The notes under the pieces are model-generated. The model made no database searches. It was not told the origin of the DNA and was given only the letters and a program-made list of their open reading frames with translations. The position numbers and the translations under genes were made by a program. This document shows positions 1 through 12,500 of a stretch of DNA of 64,000 bases, in pieces (position 1 is the stretch's first letter; every line of letters starts with the position of its first letter). This stretch comes from Arion vulgaris. Its lineage: Eukaryota; Mollusca; Gastropoda; Stylommatophora; Arionidae. The stretch spans positions 36,050,289 through 36,114,288 of the forward strand of contig CM036768.1 in assembly GCA_020796225.1 (NCBI GenBank). Reading direction: 5' to 3'.

Positions 1-364
1 TCTAAAAAAAAAAAAAAAAAAAAAAAACACAGACTGTCTTGAGGAGCCATATATGGTCATCCCACACGTCAAAAGAAACAAAACACTACTGAACGACGGG
101 AGACATACGTCTATCCACAGCCTTCATATAGACCTTAGTTTTACTAATCTAATCCCTAGCAAGAAGAACGAAAAAGAATAAGAAAAGTGCAATAGTTACT
201 GTTGTTACTGCCTGTAAAACCGCTTTTTTGGGGGCGGTGTAGAACAGGAGGGACATAAGCCTGATGAATTTAATGGCCGCATTGCTAGTGCAGTCCCCGC
301 GAAACTATTCAGGTTGGGATGTTTTCTTTATGCCCTCAACAGAAAAAACAACTTCTTGGCCTTA
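1..364. other. unassigned sequence
   Basis: It opens with a poly-A run. No exon, SINE or LINE was recognised on either strand. It would lie in a CFAP52 intron if the gene continues leftward. Confidence 0.4.
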
Positions 365-715
365 CCTTGGATATCTTATCTTATCTTATCTTAACCACAT
401 TTGGCGTGAAGCGTCGTGGGAGAGTTAGTTTCCTATCTTGTGCCAGGTGTGTTGCGCTTGACGTTGTCAGTCCATGCCTTCGCAGGGACTCTGAGATGTT
501 ATCTATCCATCGTGTTCTTGGTCTGCCTCGTGCTCTGCGCCCTGAGTGTCGATTATTGTAGGCACGTGATGGTAGTAAACGTGGTTCCATTCTCATTAGA
601 TGGCCGAACCACTTGAGTCTTTGCTTCTCGATGTACTGTATGCATGGTATAGTACCAACGATGCTTCTGATATTCTTGTTTCTCACTCTATCTCGCCTTG
701 TATTACCTTGGATAA
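365..715 (-). mobile_element. LINE-7 3' fragment
   Basis: Minus-strand translation gives RLKWFGHLMRM and RGRPRTRWIDNISESL, the C-terminal region seen after the reverse transcriptase of many non-LTR retrotransposons. The 3' end terminates in (AAGAT)n at about 369-395. The 5' part is missing, as expected from incomplete target-primed reverse transcription. Confidence 0.75.
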
Positions 716-802
716 TATAGTATTTATCATAACATACCCTTCGGTCAGTGTCTACACTGCGTGTGATAGTACAATAGCCAACGTTATCATAATATAGCAT
801 AT

Positions 803-1012
803 TGATTAATTGATTGATATGACAAGCACCATTACACTTCAGTGAGTAACCATGTATGCTCCGATCTCTTTCTTACACAGGAAGATCTCAGCTGCAGTGC
901 ACGAACTCCGTAGCACCGACGAGGGTCCCCGATGAATTATGAAGATTGTGAAGATATTTTTGTAGACACTTGTATTTGTAATCTTTTCTAATGAATTTTT
1001 TTGAATATTATA
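803..1012 (-). mobile_element. SINE-epsilon2 copy, (TTGA)n tail
   Basis: Shares GTGAGTAACCATGTGTGCTC and CGATCTCTTTCTTAC with 6480-6655 and, inverted, with 20219-20347. The short (TTGA)n tail is at the left end. The tRNA-like head, seen only in the 19925-20347 copy, is absent. Confidence 0.7.
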
Positions 1013-1085
1013 TTCCTAATGAATTCTAATATAGCATGTATCATAACATACCCCACGATCAATACCTACGCTGCATGTGATAGCA

Positions 1086-1342
1086 CAGGGTGTTCAAAAT
1101 AAAAGCAGTCTGTGAATGTAGCTAATCTGCCATATATTTATGAAAATGAGAAGGTTCACTTATGACGTAGTATAGGTCAAGGTTGTGTGACGGTATGTAG
1201 TTGTAGTGCGGGAAGGGGCGATGAACAAATGTGACGTAGGACGAGCTAGTCAGAACCGGTTTAAATAGTAAATAGACACCACTCACTGTGTAACTGGCAA
1301 CTTTCGATTTGCAATGGGGCTGCATTTATCTTGAACACCCTG
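1086..1342. mobile_element. mariner-type MITE
   Basis: It starts CAGGGTGTTCAAAATAAAAG and ends with the inverse of CAGGGTGTTCAAGATAAATG, giving terminal inverted repeats of about 22 bp. Right flank is TA, left flank CA, consistent with a decayed TA duplication. It interrupts one unit of the 72-78-bp repeat. The internal 67-codon frame has no recognisable domain. Confidence 0.78.
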
Positions 1343-1665
1343 TATATTAGCAAACTTTACCATAATATAGTATTTATCATAGCATACCCTTCGATCACTG
1401 CTTAGCTGTGATGGTATAATAGCCAACTTTACCATAATATAGTATTTATCATAGCATACCCTTCGTCAGTACTACTTGTGTGTGATGGTATAATATCAAC
1501 TCTACCATAATATAGCGTATATCATAACATACCCTTTCATCACTGCCTACGCTGCGTATGATAGTGTAATAGCAAACTTTACCATAATATAGTATTTATC
1601 ATAGCATACCCTTCGATCACTGCCTACGCTGCGTGTGATAGTGTAATAGCCAACTTTCCCTTCAC

Positions 1666-1756
1666 CCGTTCCCAACAAGAAACAGAAAACACCATCGTTC
1701 AGCATACGAACGTAACTGAGTGCTGTTACTCCAAGCGGTAGTGACTTTCCTGGAAC
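1666..1756 (-). CDS. CFAP52: CFAP52 coding exon (LPLGVTAL)
   Basis: The exon follows TATACACAG and encodes VPGKSLPLGVTALSYVRM and then FCFLLGTG, like the family FSLGVSAI...LLVGSGAG. The likely donor is CGG|GTGAAG, leaving phase 1. The frame stays open past the donor into intronic tandem repeats, but that extension is repeat sequence and is not counted. Confidence 0.82.
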
Positions 1757-4700
1757 CTGTGTATATAAAACGTTAAACAATACAACAACGATAAGACTTT
1801 AATAGATTACAAGATCAATATAAAATGTATAATTTCTATCAGTGGCGGCTCGTCATTAAGGGCTATTGGGGCCGGGCCCCATCAAAAATAAATTGTAACT
1901 TATACTTATTACGTTATAAATTTAAATTTTTTCCTTTCGTCCGCTTTCAACTCAGACGAAGTTTCATCTCTGAAACTGATTTTTGCGTGAAAATCCGTTT
2001 TTCTAATTTCTTACACTGGCAGCCGTGTGCTCAATGTACTCGTAATTAGTATTCCCTCGCCATACAGGCAGATTTTCTCCGACTTCAGAGGTACTCACGT
2101 TATCGTCCTGAGTAAGACCAGGGACTTGAACAAATGCCGGACAGTAGGTTCGAACCCGAGCTATGAGGCGTCTCACAGCTAGCAGGCCGAGCTACTATCA
2201 ACTACTCTAGGCAGTCCCCCTATAAATTTAAATATAACCTAACCGAAAATCATGATTTTTCCGAAAATTTTTGTCTTGCCCCACCAACAAAAATGAGCAT
2301 GAGCCGCCACTGATTTCTATGAAAATAAGCAAAGAGTAACGTCGAAGAACTAGACGGAGTACCACAAGATTGTATGAAAGTAGACAGCAGAGGTGCTGAA
2401 TTAGTTGTTCATTAACATCGTCATCTCCTGTCTTCTTCTCCGAAATCTCCATATCGACCACTTGTTAAATCACTCTTTGTGATTTGTATGTGATCTGAGC
2501 CTAAGAACGATTGTATGTTGTTCCATTTTTGCACCTAGAAGTAGGCCAGCATATCCGATTTCTCCAATGCTTATTATTTTCTAGGGTAGCTTCCTAGGTC
2601 CTACATCAGTCGCCTCTTACGACATGCCTTGTAGGTCACAGTGACACTATTCTTTGCTTCCCTTGCGGGCCCTGCCACCACACGAGCGGTTAGCCCAACG
2701 ATATATCATCTTCTCTTTCTTATTTCAATTGTTACTCGTATTTTGCTTTTGACCAGATATTTTCTAATTTCATCACTTCTCCTGAACTTGTCACATGTTA
2801 TATTCATTACTTTTTGCAGAGACATATATTTTAAAATAGCAAGGTAGCATGCCTTTGGGTGAAATCTAGTTTTGACTAAATCACATGTGTTTATATTTAC
2901 AGTATTATAATAATAATAATGAGTCGAATATTTACTACAAACTGGAAAACCCCTGTCCGCCCATGTATAGCTAGGACATCACCAGATGTTGTACCACAGA
3001 AGATCAAGGGAAGCTGAGAGTTGTCCAAGTCAGTAATCTGTCACGGAAAAACCAAATCAAAACATTTAATAAAGTATGAGTTTTTAATTCTTCTTTTATT
3101 TTGCTTCTTTGTACATTCTTCTTCTTCTTCTTCTGCGATCACCAGCTGTGAATTCAGGCGTTAGTCACGACGCCAGGTATTGCGCTTCTGACTGATTTTT
3201 GCGTGAGACCTGATGTCCCATTTAACTGGTGTTCCTCGCCATAGCGGCTTCAGAGGTAAACTTCTTCTTTGTACCTTATGAAGGTGTTTGTGAGGAGGAG
3301 GGGGAGAGGGTGGTGTAAGGATCTTCTGTGCGCATTGTCTAACGCACTTTCTTCTTCTTTGCGTTCGTTCTTTACGATTAATTGTAATCACTCTTTGTGA
3401 TATGTTTGATCTTTGCCAAGAACGTGTATACGTTGCACATTGGTTTGGTGGCCCCTAAACGCATAGACCTCTACACATTTAGGACACGTGCATCCGATTT
3501 CAGTCAAACCTACTTAGTCGCATCTTACGACATGCGTGACAGGTAACAGTGGTTCTATTCTTTGCATCCCAAAATTTGGGCTCCGGTAACCACTCGGGAG
3601 TCCAATGCACTTTATAAGTTAATTTTTTTTTTTTTTTAAATGATGTCTAAAGCCGAAGGAAAGACATCATAGCTCGGTCTCTCTCCACAGAACTCGCCCA
3701 CCACCTGCCGAGAGTATTGCACAAAGCACGAACTCCGTCGAGAGTCGCTGTAGCGTAGTTGTTAGTGAACTCGCTTCGCAAGGCTGGTGGTCTGGGTTCA
3801 GCTCCCGCAATGTACGTGGAATTTTTCCCTGCCACGACGGCTCTCAGGTCGACCCAGCCTCAACTGGGTACCAGACATGCTCTGGGAAAGTAAAGGCGGC
3901 CGGCGTGATGCTGACCACATCACCCAACGTGTGCCGACGGTCAATGAAAAATACAAGCCTAACACTGTATTGACCTATATACCATGAGGTATGAAAGGGT
4001 TCCTTTGCTTTTTTTTTACGAACTCCGTAGCTCCGGCAACATTTTTAGGTGGTCTCTGGAAACATGTGAACAGAACGACGCGGTCCGGATTCAAACCCCA
4101 CAACCTTCGGTACGCAAAGAAAAGGGTTAACAACTTAATCACAATTCATTTCTTTAAAATTGTTATTTATGGCGTCACTCCATCTTTTGCGTGGTCTTCA
4201 TCTTGTTCCGTATTCCGGTTTGATTAAATTGGGTTCTCTGGACAAGATGATGCCAGGGAATTGTTGTCAGGTGACTAAGGTATTTAATCTGTTGTTCTTT
4301 CATAACCTGTATGATTGGTTTCATTTGTAGTTTTGGTTATTGTTATTGGTTATTGCTTACTAAACTGACGTCATTGCACTCCGGGCAGACCCATAGGTGC
4401 TCAGTCTCCCCAACAGATATCGAAGAGTATGCATACTTATGGTTTCTGTGGCTCGCTGATTAAATACACCTCTCACTCTGCCTCTCAGGCATCCGGTTCG
4501 ACTTTTACAACGGGTGACTCCAAACTGCCTAAATCGCTTGATCGATTCAACATCGATTTTAGTGTCCTCATCCAACATACAGTCGCGAAGAGACCGAAGA
4601 ATATCCCCTTATCCATCTTCAACTCCCCAACAATCGATGCAAGCCTGTCCGCTCTCTCATTACCGTAAACACCCTTCTTCTTGTAATGTCTTCACTTCTA

Positions 4701-6482
4701 ATTTGATCTGTACTTGTTACACCTGCAGCTATTCTAAGTCATATTCTTCTTCTGTGTTCTCACTAGATTATGATTTCGGATTCTCTAATAAAGGCAGCCG
4801 TCTGCCTCAGATTATCAGCCACGCCATACAGTTTGTCTTCTGCGTTCTTACTAGATTATGATTTCGGATTCTCTAATAAAGGCAGTCGTCTGCCTCAGAT
4901 TATCAGCCACGCCATACAGTTTGTCTTCTGCGTTCTTACTAGATTATGATTTCGGACTCTCTAATAAAGGCAGTCGTCTGCCTCAGATTATCAGCCACGC
5001 CATACAGTTTGTCTTCTGCGTTCTTACTAGATTATGATTTCGGATTCTCTAATAAAGGCAGTCGTCTGCCTCAGATTATCAGCCACGCCATACAGTTTGT
5101 CTTCTGCGTTCTCACTAGATTATGATTTCGGATTCTCTAATAAAGGCAGCCGTCTGTCTCAGATTATCAGCCACGCCTTACAGTTTGTCTTCTGCGTTCT
5201 TACTAGATTGGGATTTCCGATTCTCTAATAAAGGCAGCCGTCTGCCTCAGATTATCATCCGCGTCATACAGTTTGTCTTGGACGTTAGTGTAAGTGGGCC
5301 ACCTCTTTCTTCTCAAGTCTGCATACTGGGGCAGTTCTGTAGGATATAATTCCTACGATTTATGCTTCCCCGTTTGTGCCGACCTCTTCCCGCAGTAAGT
5401 TTTGGCCACCCTCGTGATGGTAGGTCTGACAATCTTACTGCGTGACTAAATCTCCGAGGCAGATTGGCGACCGTAGAATCCGTGATCCCATTCCTCATTG
5501 TAAGTGGTCGTTGCACCATGTCATGCGCCTTACGACCTGATGCATCCGTTTTCTGCAAGCATTTGTTTCGGGTTAGCATTCCCTAGCGGACAAGTGCATC
5601 CGATTTCAGCCAAACGTCATTAGTCGAGTCTTACATGCGTGACAGGTAACAGTGGCTCTATTCTTTACACCTCTAATTTGGGCCCTGGTAAGCACTCGGG
5701 CGCTACTACATCTAATTAATGTTGTTAGGATTCCTTCCCACCCACCCCTCCCCACCTTCCCATTGGCTGATGTGAACGATCATGTTTAACTCGAGTTTTG
5801 AAATATTAGTACACATAGATAACATAATCTTTTCTTCGAACGTCCTTATCGACCACTTGTCAACCACTCTGTATGATTGTATGTGAACTGAGCCTAAGAG
5901 CGATTGTACGTTGTGCCAGTTATGCGTCTACAAGTAGGTCAGCACATCCGATTTCTGCGCTGCTTTTTTTTACTAGGATAGCATCCCTAGAACCTACATT
6001 TTTTTTTTCTGTCTATTTTTGCTTCCCTGCAAGCCTCCCAACGACGAAGTTTCATCTCTGAAACTGATTTTTGCGTGAAAATCTGTTTTCCAATTTCTTA
6101 CAATGGCAGCAGCGTGCACATTGTAAATTACTTACACTGGCAGCCGTGTGCTCAATGTACTCGTAATTAGTATTCCCTCGCCATACAGGCAGATTTTCTC
6201 CGACTTCAGAGGTACTCATGTTATCGTCCTGAGTAAGACCAGGGACTCGAACAAATGCCGGACAGTAGGTTCGAACCCGAGCTATGAGGCGTCTCACAGC
6301 TAGCAGGCCGAGCTACTATCAACTACTCTAGGCAGTCCCCCTAGGGTCTAAATCAGTCGCCTCTTACGACATGCATTGTAGGTTGCAGTGGTACTATTCT
6401 TTGCTTCCCCTACAAGCCCCGTCTCCACACGAGCGGATAACATAATCGATTTAACGACACTACAAACACTCATATACGCTCA

Positions 6483-6513
<31 letters not shown>

Positions 6514-9500
6514 AATTGATAAGTCCATCATCATTACACTTCGGTGAGTAACCATGTGTGCTCCGATCTCTTTCTTACGAACTCCAGGGATCCAGGGTCC
6601 CGATGCTATTAGAATCGTAGAATATTTGCTATGATTTATTTTTAATCTTTCTAATAAATTTACACGGGACGGTTTTCACTTACTCATTCTAAGTCATTCC
6701 GCTCTTCCCTATCTCTATGATCTAAAATTCATCTCCATGTCTCTCATCGTTCCATACCTCGTTTGATCAGATTCCATTTCAGAGCCATGCGGGTTTCAGC
6801 TTCTCATTCCAAGCCATTCATCTCCTACTTTATTTACTCTATGCAAATTTTTTCGATCACAGAAGCCTGCTTTCATCCCCTTCGGCTCTGGTCGCCATTC
6901 GGAGTAGTCGTAACCCTTCGGTTCGGTGCCACAAATACCGTAAACTGGAGAATCTGTGGCTTTTCTGCCAGCCCACGGAATTTAACCGCACTCATATGGG
7001 GATTGTCATCCATCGTCCAACGCGCGACGAACAAGCTAAGCAGGCGGGCAAGTTGTTATCGTTAATGCATGTGCTCCGGGTGATCTCAATATTTGGTATT
7101 CTTTTATCTAAACGAATTCGGGTAATGATTCTGAGATATCTTCCCTCAAGGCATCTTATGCGCCTGTCTGTTGTCGTACTTGCTTTCCATGTCTCTGATC
7201 CATACAGTAAGACTGAACGCACATTTGATTTCTATATATTGAGTTTATTCCGTGTCTTGTAAGCTGATGATCTCCATATGGTGTGCAATGATCGAATTCA
7301 TTACTAATAATTAAAATAATAATTACTCTCGTACCGTTATACGTTACATAGGGCCTGCAAGTAATTTCTCCATACCGCTCTATCCTGGGCAACTCGCTCA
7401 ATCTCATCCATGGAACTGAGACCGATGTTTCATGCCTCTCTCAGTAAAGTTCGTTTCAGGGTACCTTAGGTCGACCCCTCTTTCTTGAACCCTTTGCATC
7501 CCACTTCAATGCCTGCTTTGATATTCGTTGATCATTTCTCCTCAAGGTGTGTCCAACATATCTCCATCTTCTCTTTCTTATAACAGTTGTCACTAGTGGT
7601 TGACCAGACATGTCTCTGATTTCATCACTTCCTCTGAATTCGTTCCATTTTATATTCATTATTTTTCGTAGACATCCATTTTCAAATGCATTCAACTTGC
7701 TTTCTATATCTTTAATCATTTTCCAACTCTCGCTGGCATATGACATGAGATTACTAGGTGAAACTAAATTCAATTATTGATGTGCCACACACACATATAC
7801 ACACGATCACTACAGTATAATTCTAACCTCCATGCAAATAATCACTCGAAAACATGGACCAAATTTGAACTCTGTAAAGCTCAATGTTTTGTTGTTGCTA
7901 TCAAAAGTCCATATTCTGCCATAGGAGTCTCCGGCTGAAGATAAAATGGGGTAGATAACAAGTATACATAGCAAATATTAGAAGTTAAGAAGTCGTTCTG
8001 TTGATTGTACCCTGATTTCTTCTTTGGGTTCGTTCTTTACGACCAATTTTTTAAATCACTCTTTGTGATATGTTTGATTTTTGACAAGAACGTGTATACG
8101 TTGCACATTGGTTTGGTAGGTCCCTAAACGCATAGACTTCTACACGTTTAGGACACATGCATCCGATTTCAGCCAAACCTCCTTAGTCGCCTCTTACGAC
8201 ATGCGTGGCAGGTAACAGTGCTTCCCATTCTTTACACCCCAAAGTTAGACCCCGGTAACCACTCGGGTGGTACCCTGATTTAAGTAATATATGTTGGTGT
8301 GATTATGAAAATGTTCACTATTATATTGATATGCATGCCTGTTTTATTGTTCATAAGTGTATAGGTGGATATGTATTTATATCTATCACGCAAAAGGTGC
8401 ACCTCAGAGATAACAGAGGCGACGAAAGCCACTATTTATGAAGCACACACAAAAGCCTGTGCTAGAAAACTCTTCTTACCCTGAAGCTGTGAGGCAAATC
8501 ACGATTGAGAAGAGAAAGAAAGACAATGTGCATAGAGAGGCTCGCTCCAGGTGTCTTCTTTATCGACCTGACGCTGAAAGGCAAAACAGGATTAGAGAAT
8601 AGATAGATACATATACAGGTAGGGAGCTCGATCACAATCCAAGAGTACGGGGTTCAAACACTTCGGCGAGCAATTTGGAAGCAAATTCGTCCGAATGGTT
8701 ACCGGGACCCAAATTTGGGGTGTAACGAATAGAACCACTGTTAACTGTCACGCATATCGTAAGAGACAACTAAGAAGATTTGGCTGAAATCGGATGCACA
8801 TGTCCTAAACTTGTAGAAATCTATGCGTTGAGGGGCCTACCAAACCAATGTGCAACGTATACACGTTCTTGGCAAAGATCAAACATATCACAAAGAGTGA
8901 TTAAAATTGGCCGTAAAGAACGAACGCAAAGAAGAAGAAGAAGAAGAAGGAAGCAAATTTGTTCCCTTGGACTGTTACGAACTGCAAAAATATACCTCAC
9001 CGTTCAGAAAGCAATCACAAAGTACTGAACGTATAAGTGGTGCCTAGAAAATGAACAAATCGTTTACTTTGATTGATGGCAACGTCGTGTAATGTATATT
9101 CCCCGATTTTCATTTTCATACATGTCATCATACATGTCATCATACATGTCATCATACATGTCATCATACATGTCATCATACATTTCATCATACATGTCAT
9201 CATACATTTCATCGTACATTTCATCATACATTGCATCATACATTTCATCATACATGTCATCATACATGTCATCATACATGTCATCATACATGTCATCATA
9301 CATTTCATCATACATGTCATCATACATGTCATCATACATGTCATCATACATGTCATCATACATGTCATCATACATGTCATCATACATTTCATCATACATG
9401 TCATCTACATGTCATCATCACATGCCATCATACATTTCATCATAAATGGCATCATACATGTCATCATACATGTCATCATACATTTCATCATACATGTCAT

Positions 9501-12500
9501 CATACATTTCATCATACATGTCATCATACATGTCATCATACATTTCATCATACATTTCATCGTACATTTCATCATACATTTCATCATACATGTCATCATA
9601 CATGTCATCATACATTTCATCGTACATTTCATCGTACATTTCATCGTACATTTCATCGTACATTTCATCATACATTTCATCATACATGTCATCATACATT
9701 TCATCATACATTTCATCATACATGTCATCATACATGTCATCGTACATGTCATTATACATTTTTTTTTTTTTTTTTAAATTTTCTTTCGTCCGCTTTCAAC
9801 TCAGACGAAGTTTCATCTCTGAAACTGATTTTGCGTGAAAATCTGTTTTTCCAATTTCTTACAATGGCGCAGCGTGCACATTGTAAATTACTTTACACTG
9901 GCAGCCGTGTGCTCAATGTACTCGTAATTAGTATTCCTCGCCATACAGGCAGATTTTTTCCGACTTCAGAGGTACTCATGTTATCGTCCTGAGTAAGACC
10001 AGGGACTCGAACAAATGCCGGACAGTAGGTTCGAACCCGAGCTATGAGGCGTCTCACAGCTAGCAGGCCGAGCTACTATCAACTACTCTAGGCAGTCCCC
10101 CGTCATCATACATGTCATCGTACATTTCATCATACATTTCATCATACATTTCATCATACATTTCATCATACATGTCATCGTACATTTCATCATACATGTC
10201 ATCATACATTTCATCATACATTTCATCATACATGTCATCGTACATTTCATCATACATGTCATCATACATTTCATCATACATTTCATCATACATGTCATCA
10301 TACATGTCATCATACATGTCATCGTACATTTCATCGTACATTTCATCATACATTTCATCATACATTTCATCATACATTTCATCATACATTTCATCATACA
10401 TTTCATCGAACATTTCATCATACATTTCATCATACATTTCATCGAACATTTCATCATACATTTCATCATACATTTCATCATACATTTCATCATACATTTC
10501 ATCATACATTTCATCGAACATTTCATCATACATTTCATCATACATGTCATCATACATTTCATCATACATTTCATCATACATTTCATCGAACATTTCATCA
10601 TACATTTTATCATACATTTCATTATACATTTCATCATACATGTCATCATACATTTCATCATACATTTCATTATACATTTCATTATACATTTCATCATACA
10701 TTTCATCATACATTTCATCATACATTTCATCATACAATAACTATGGCGAAAGAAATCTGATCAATTCTTCTTCTTCGATCGGTCTAGGCTTGTTTTAATC
10801 TTTGTGATATATAAACAGCCAAACATCAGAACGTAATGTACGTGCACCAACCTTCAGCACCTATTTGAGCTCAGTTGCTTATCCTTCGATGGGGTGTTCG
10901 ATTTCAGCCAGCTAATGTGATCAATTAAGACACCTGTAGAATGGCTATATAACGGTCTGATATGAGCCAGCTGTTAAGGGGGAAATCAGGCACCGATATT
11001 AAACTGCAGGTTGGAGTTGAAGTAGACTGTGGACTTCATATTAGCCCAGTCTACATAAAGCGCTTCCGAAAAAACAAATAGACAAACACGGGACTCGAAC
11101 CACTTACCCTTACGACACCAATCGCCTAGCCTAGCAATACGAGCGTTTTTACGCACACAACCAATGAGCCATTCAAAAAATTACTCACGGTGCAGTGTCT
11201 TTCTCAAACGCTCGTTATTAAACTAGACACAGAACAATCAGGTAGGATTCGTTCCAAGAAGACATTGCCTGCTTCCTCTGGGGTTCTTGAAAAAAATTCC
11301 GTGTGCTCATCTACATAAAGCGGTGTGTCTCAACTATGGTGAGAGCCGCATTAGCGCAGTTGTTAGTGAACTCGCTTCTTAGACTAGTGGTTCGGGTTCA
11401 ATTCCACAGAGATGTCTGAAAAAATTATCCCGATGGCTCCACTAGGGAGCTTCTTTTTCTTTGAACGCTTCATATCGACCACTCTGTGTGATTTGTATGT
11501 GATCTGAGCCTAAGGTCGATTGTACGTTGTGTCAGTTATGCTCCTACAAGTAGGCCAGCACATCCGATTTCTGCTCTGTTTTTTATTTACTACGGTAGCA
11601 TCCCTAGGGCGTACATCAGTTGCCTCTTACGACATGCATTGTAGATTGCAGTGGCACTATTCTTTGCTTCCATTGCTGGCCCCGGCACCACGCAGGCAGC
11701 ACGAGGGAGCAAACGGAGACCTTTGGAACGAGAAGTAAGCATCTAACCTCCACGCCACCAGACCTCCTATAATATATCTGTATCCCCTTCATGGTGGCGT
11801 CTGTGGCTTAGGGGTTAGTGACTCGGTCTATTAACCCTGACATTCTGAGTTCGAATCACGCTGCGGACAGTTTGGTTGCAAATTGTTTCGTGTGGATTTT
11901 TACAAAAGAACGATAGCACCAAACGTTCAGAAAGCAATGGCAAACTACTGAACGTAATAATGCCTAGAAAATCACAAACAGCGTTTTAAAAAAAAGCTGG
12001 GAATTGATTCGCAAAGTCCTGTAAAGGATATGCAATTAACTTGTAACTTTTTATCCCCTTTCTGTCCCGTTTCACACATAAACTTCCACAAGAGATTTCC
12101 AATGTTGCCGTTCAGTCGTATTTGTACTAATTGTTTCCCATGCCATGCCACAATCTTCAACTCACTCTCCATTTCTTCTCCATGTTTCCCACGCCATGCC
12201 ACAATCTTTCAACTCACTCTCTCCATTTCTTCTCCATGTTTCCTTTCGACATCTAAGTCTTCTTTTCCCATCTGCTGCTCAACGGAGAGCTGTCCTAGCC
12301 TACTCCAGTCCTAATAGTTAGTTAGTTTGTTCCTTTCGTGCCAAAGGCGGCACATAGGGCAGAGGTTTTAGATCTCCATGTGATGCGGTTCGTTGCTAGC
12401 AGTTGGAGATCTTGTATGGTTTTACATCCCAATAGTTTACTTTCTTGTTGGATTGTTCTTCGAAGAGTGGTCTTAGGCCTTCCCCGTTTTCTTTTCCAAC

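Larger units (their letters stand above)
705..1660. repeat. 72-78-bp tandem repeats, interrupted
   Basis: The phrase CCATAATATAGTATTTATCATA recurs (18 or more bases matched per copy) at about 712, 1025, 1360, 1432, 1504 and 1582, each followed by ACATACCC, CTACGCTGCG and TGATAGTGTAATAGC. Spacing is 72, 72 and 78 bp in the uninterrupted part. A SINE (803-1010) and a MITE (1086-1342) split the array. The last copy abuts a CFAP52 exon. Confidence 0.85.

Noticed and set aside
3739..3810. tRNA genes at several B-box motifs (also 11090, 11800, 55870, 61214)
   Set aside because: The cloverleaf is incomplete and the sequences continue into SINE bodies with tails; these are SINE heads.
5313..5579. 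Conserved 60-residue frame shared with 61624-61809
   Set aside because: Both lie in copies of the same SINE derivative; protein similarity follows from DNA similarity and no function is suggested.
9015..10798. Six long open frames (111-253 codons) on both strands
   Set aside because: They arise from a 12-bp satellite lacking stop codons; no start context, splice structure or domain.
11972..12314. Additional CFAP52 exon
   Set aside because: The frame shows no family motif, and the flanking exons already join in phase without it.
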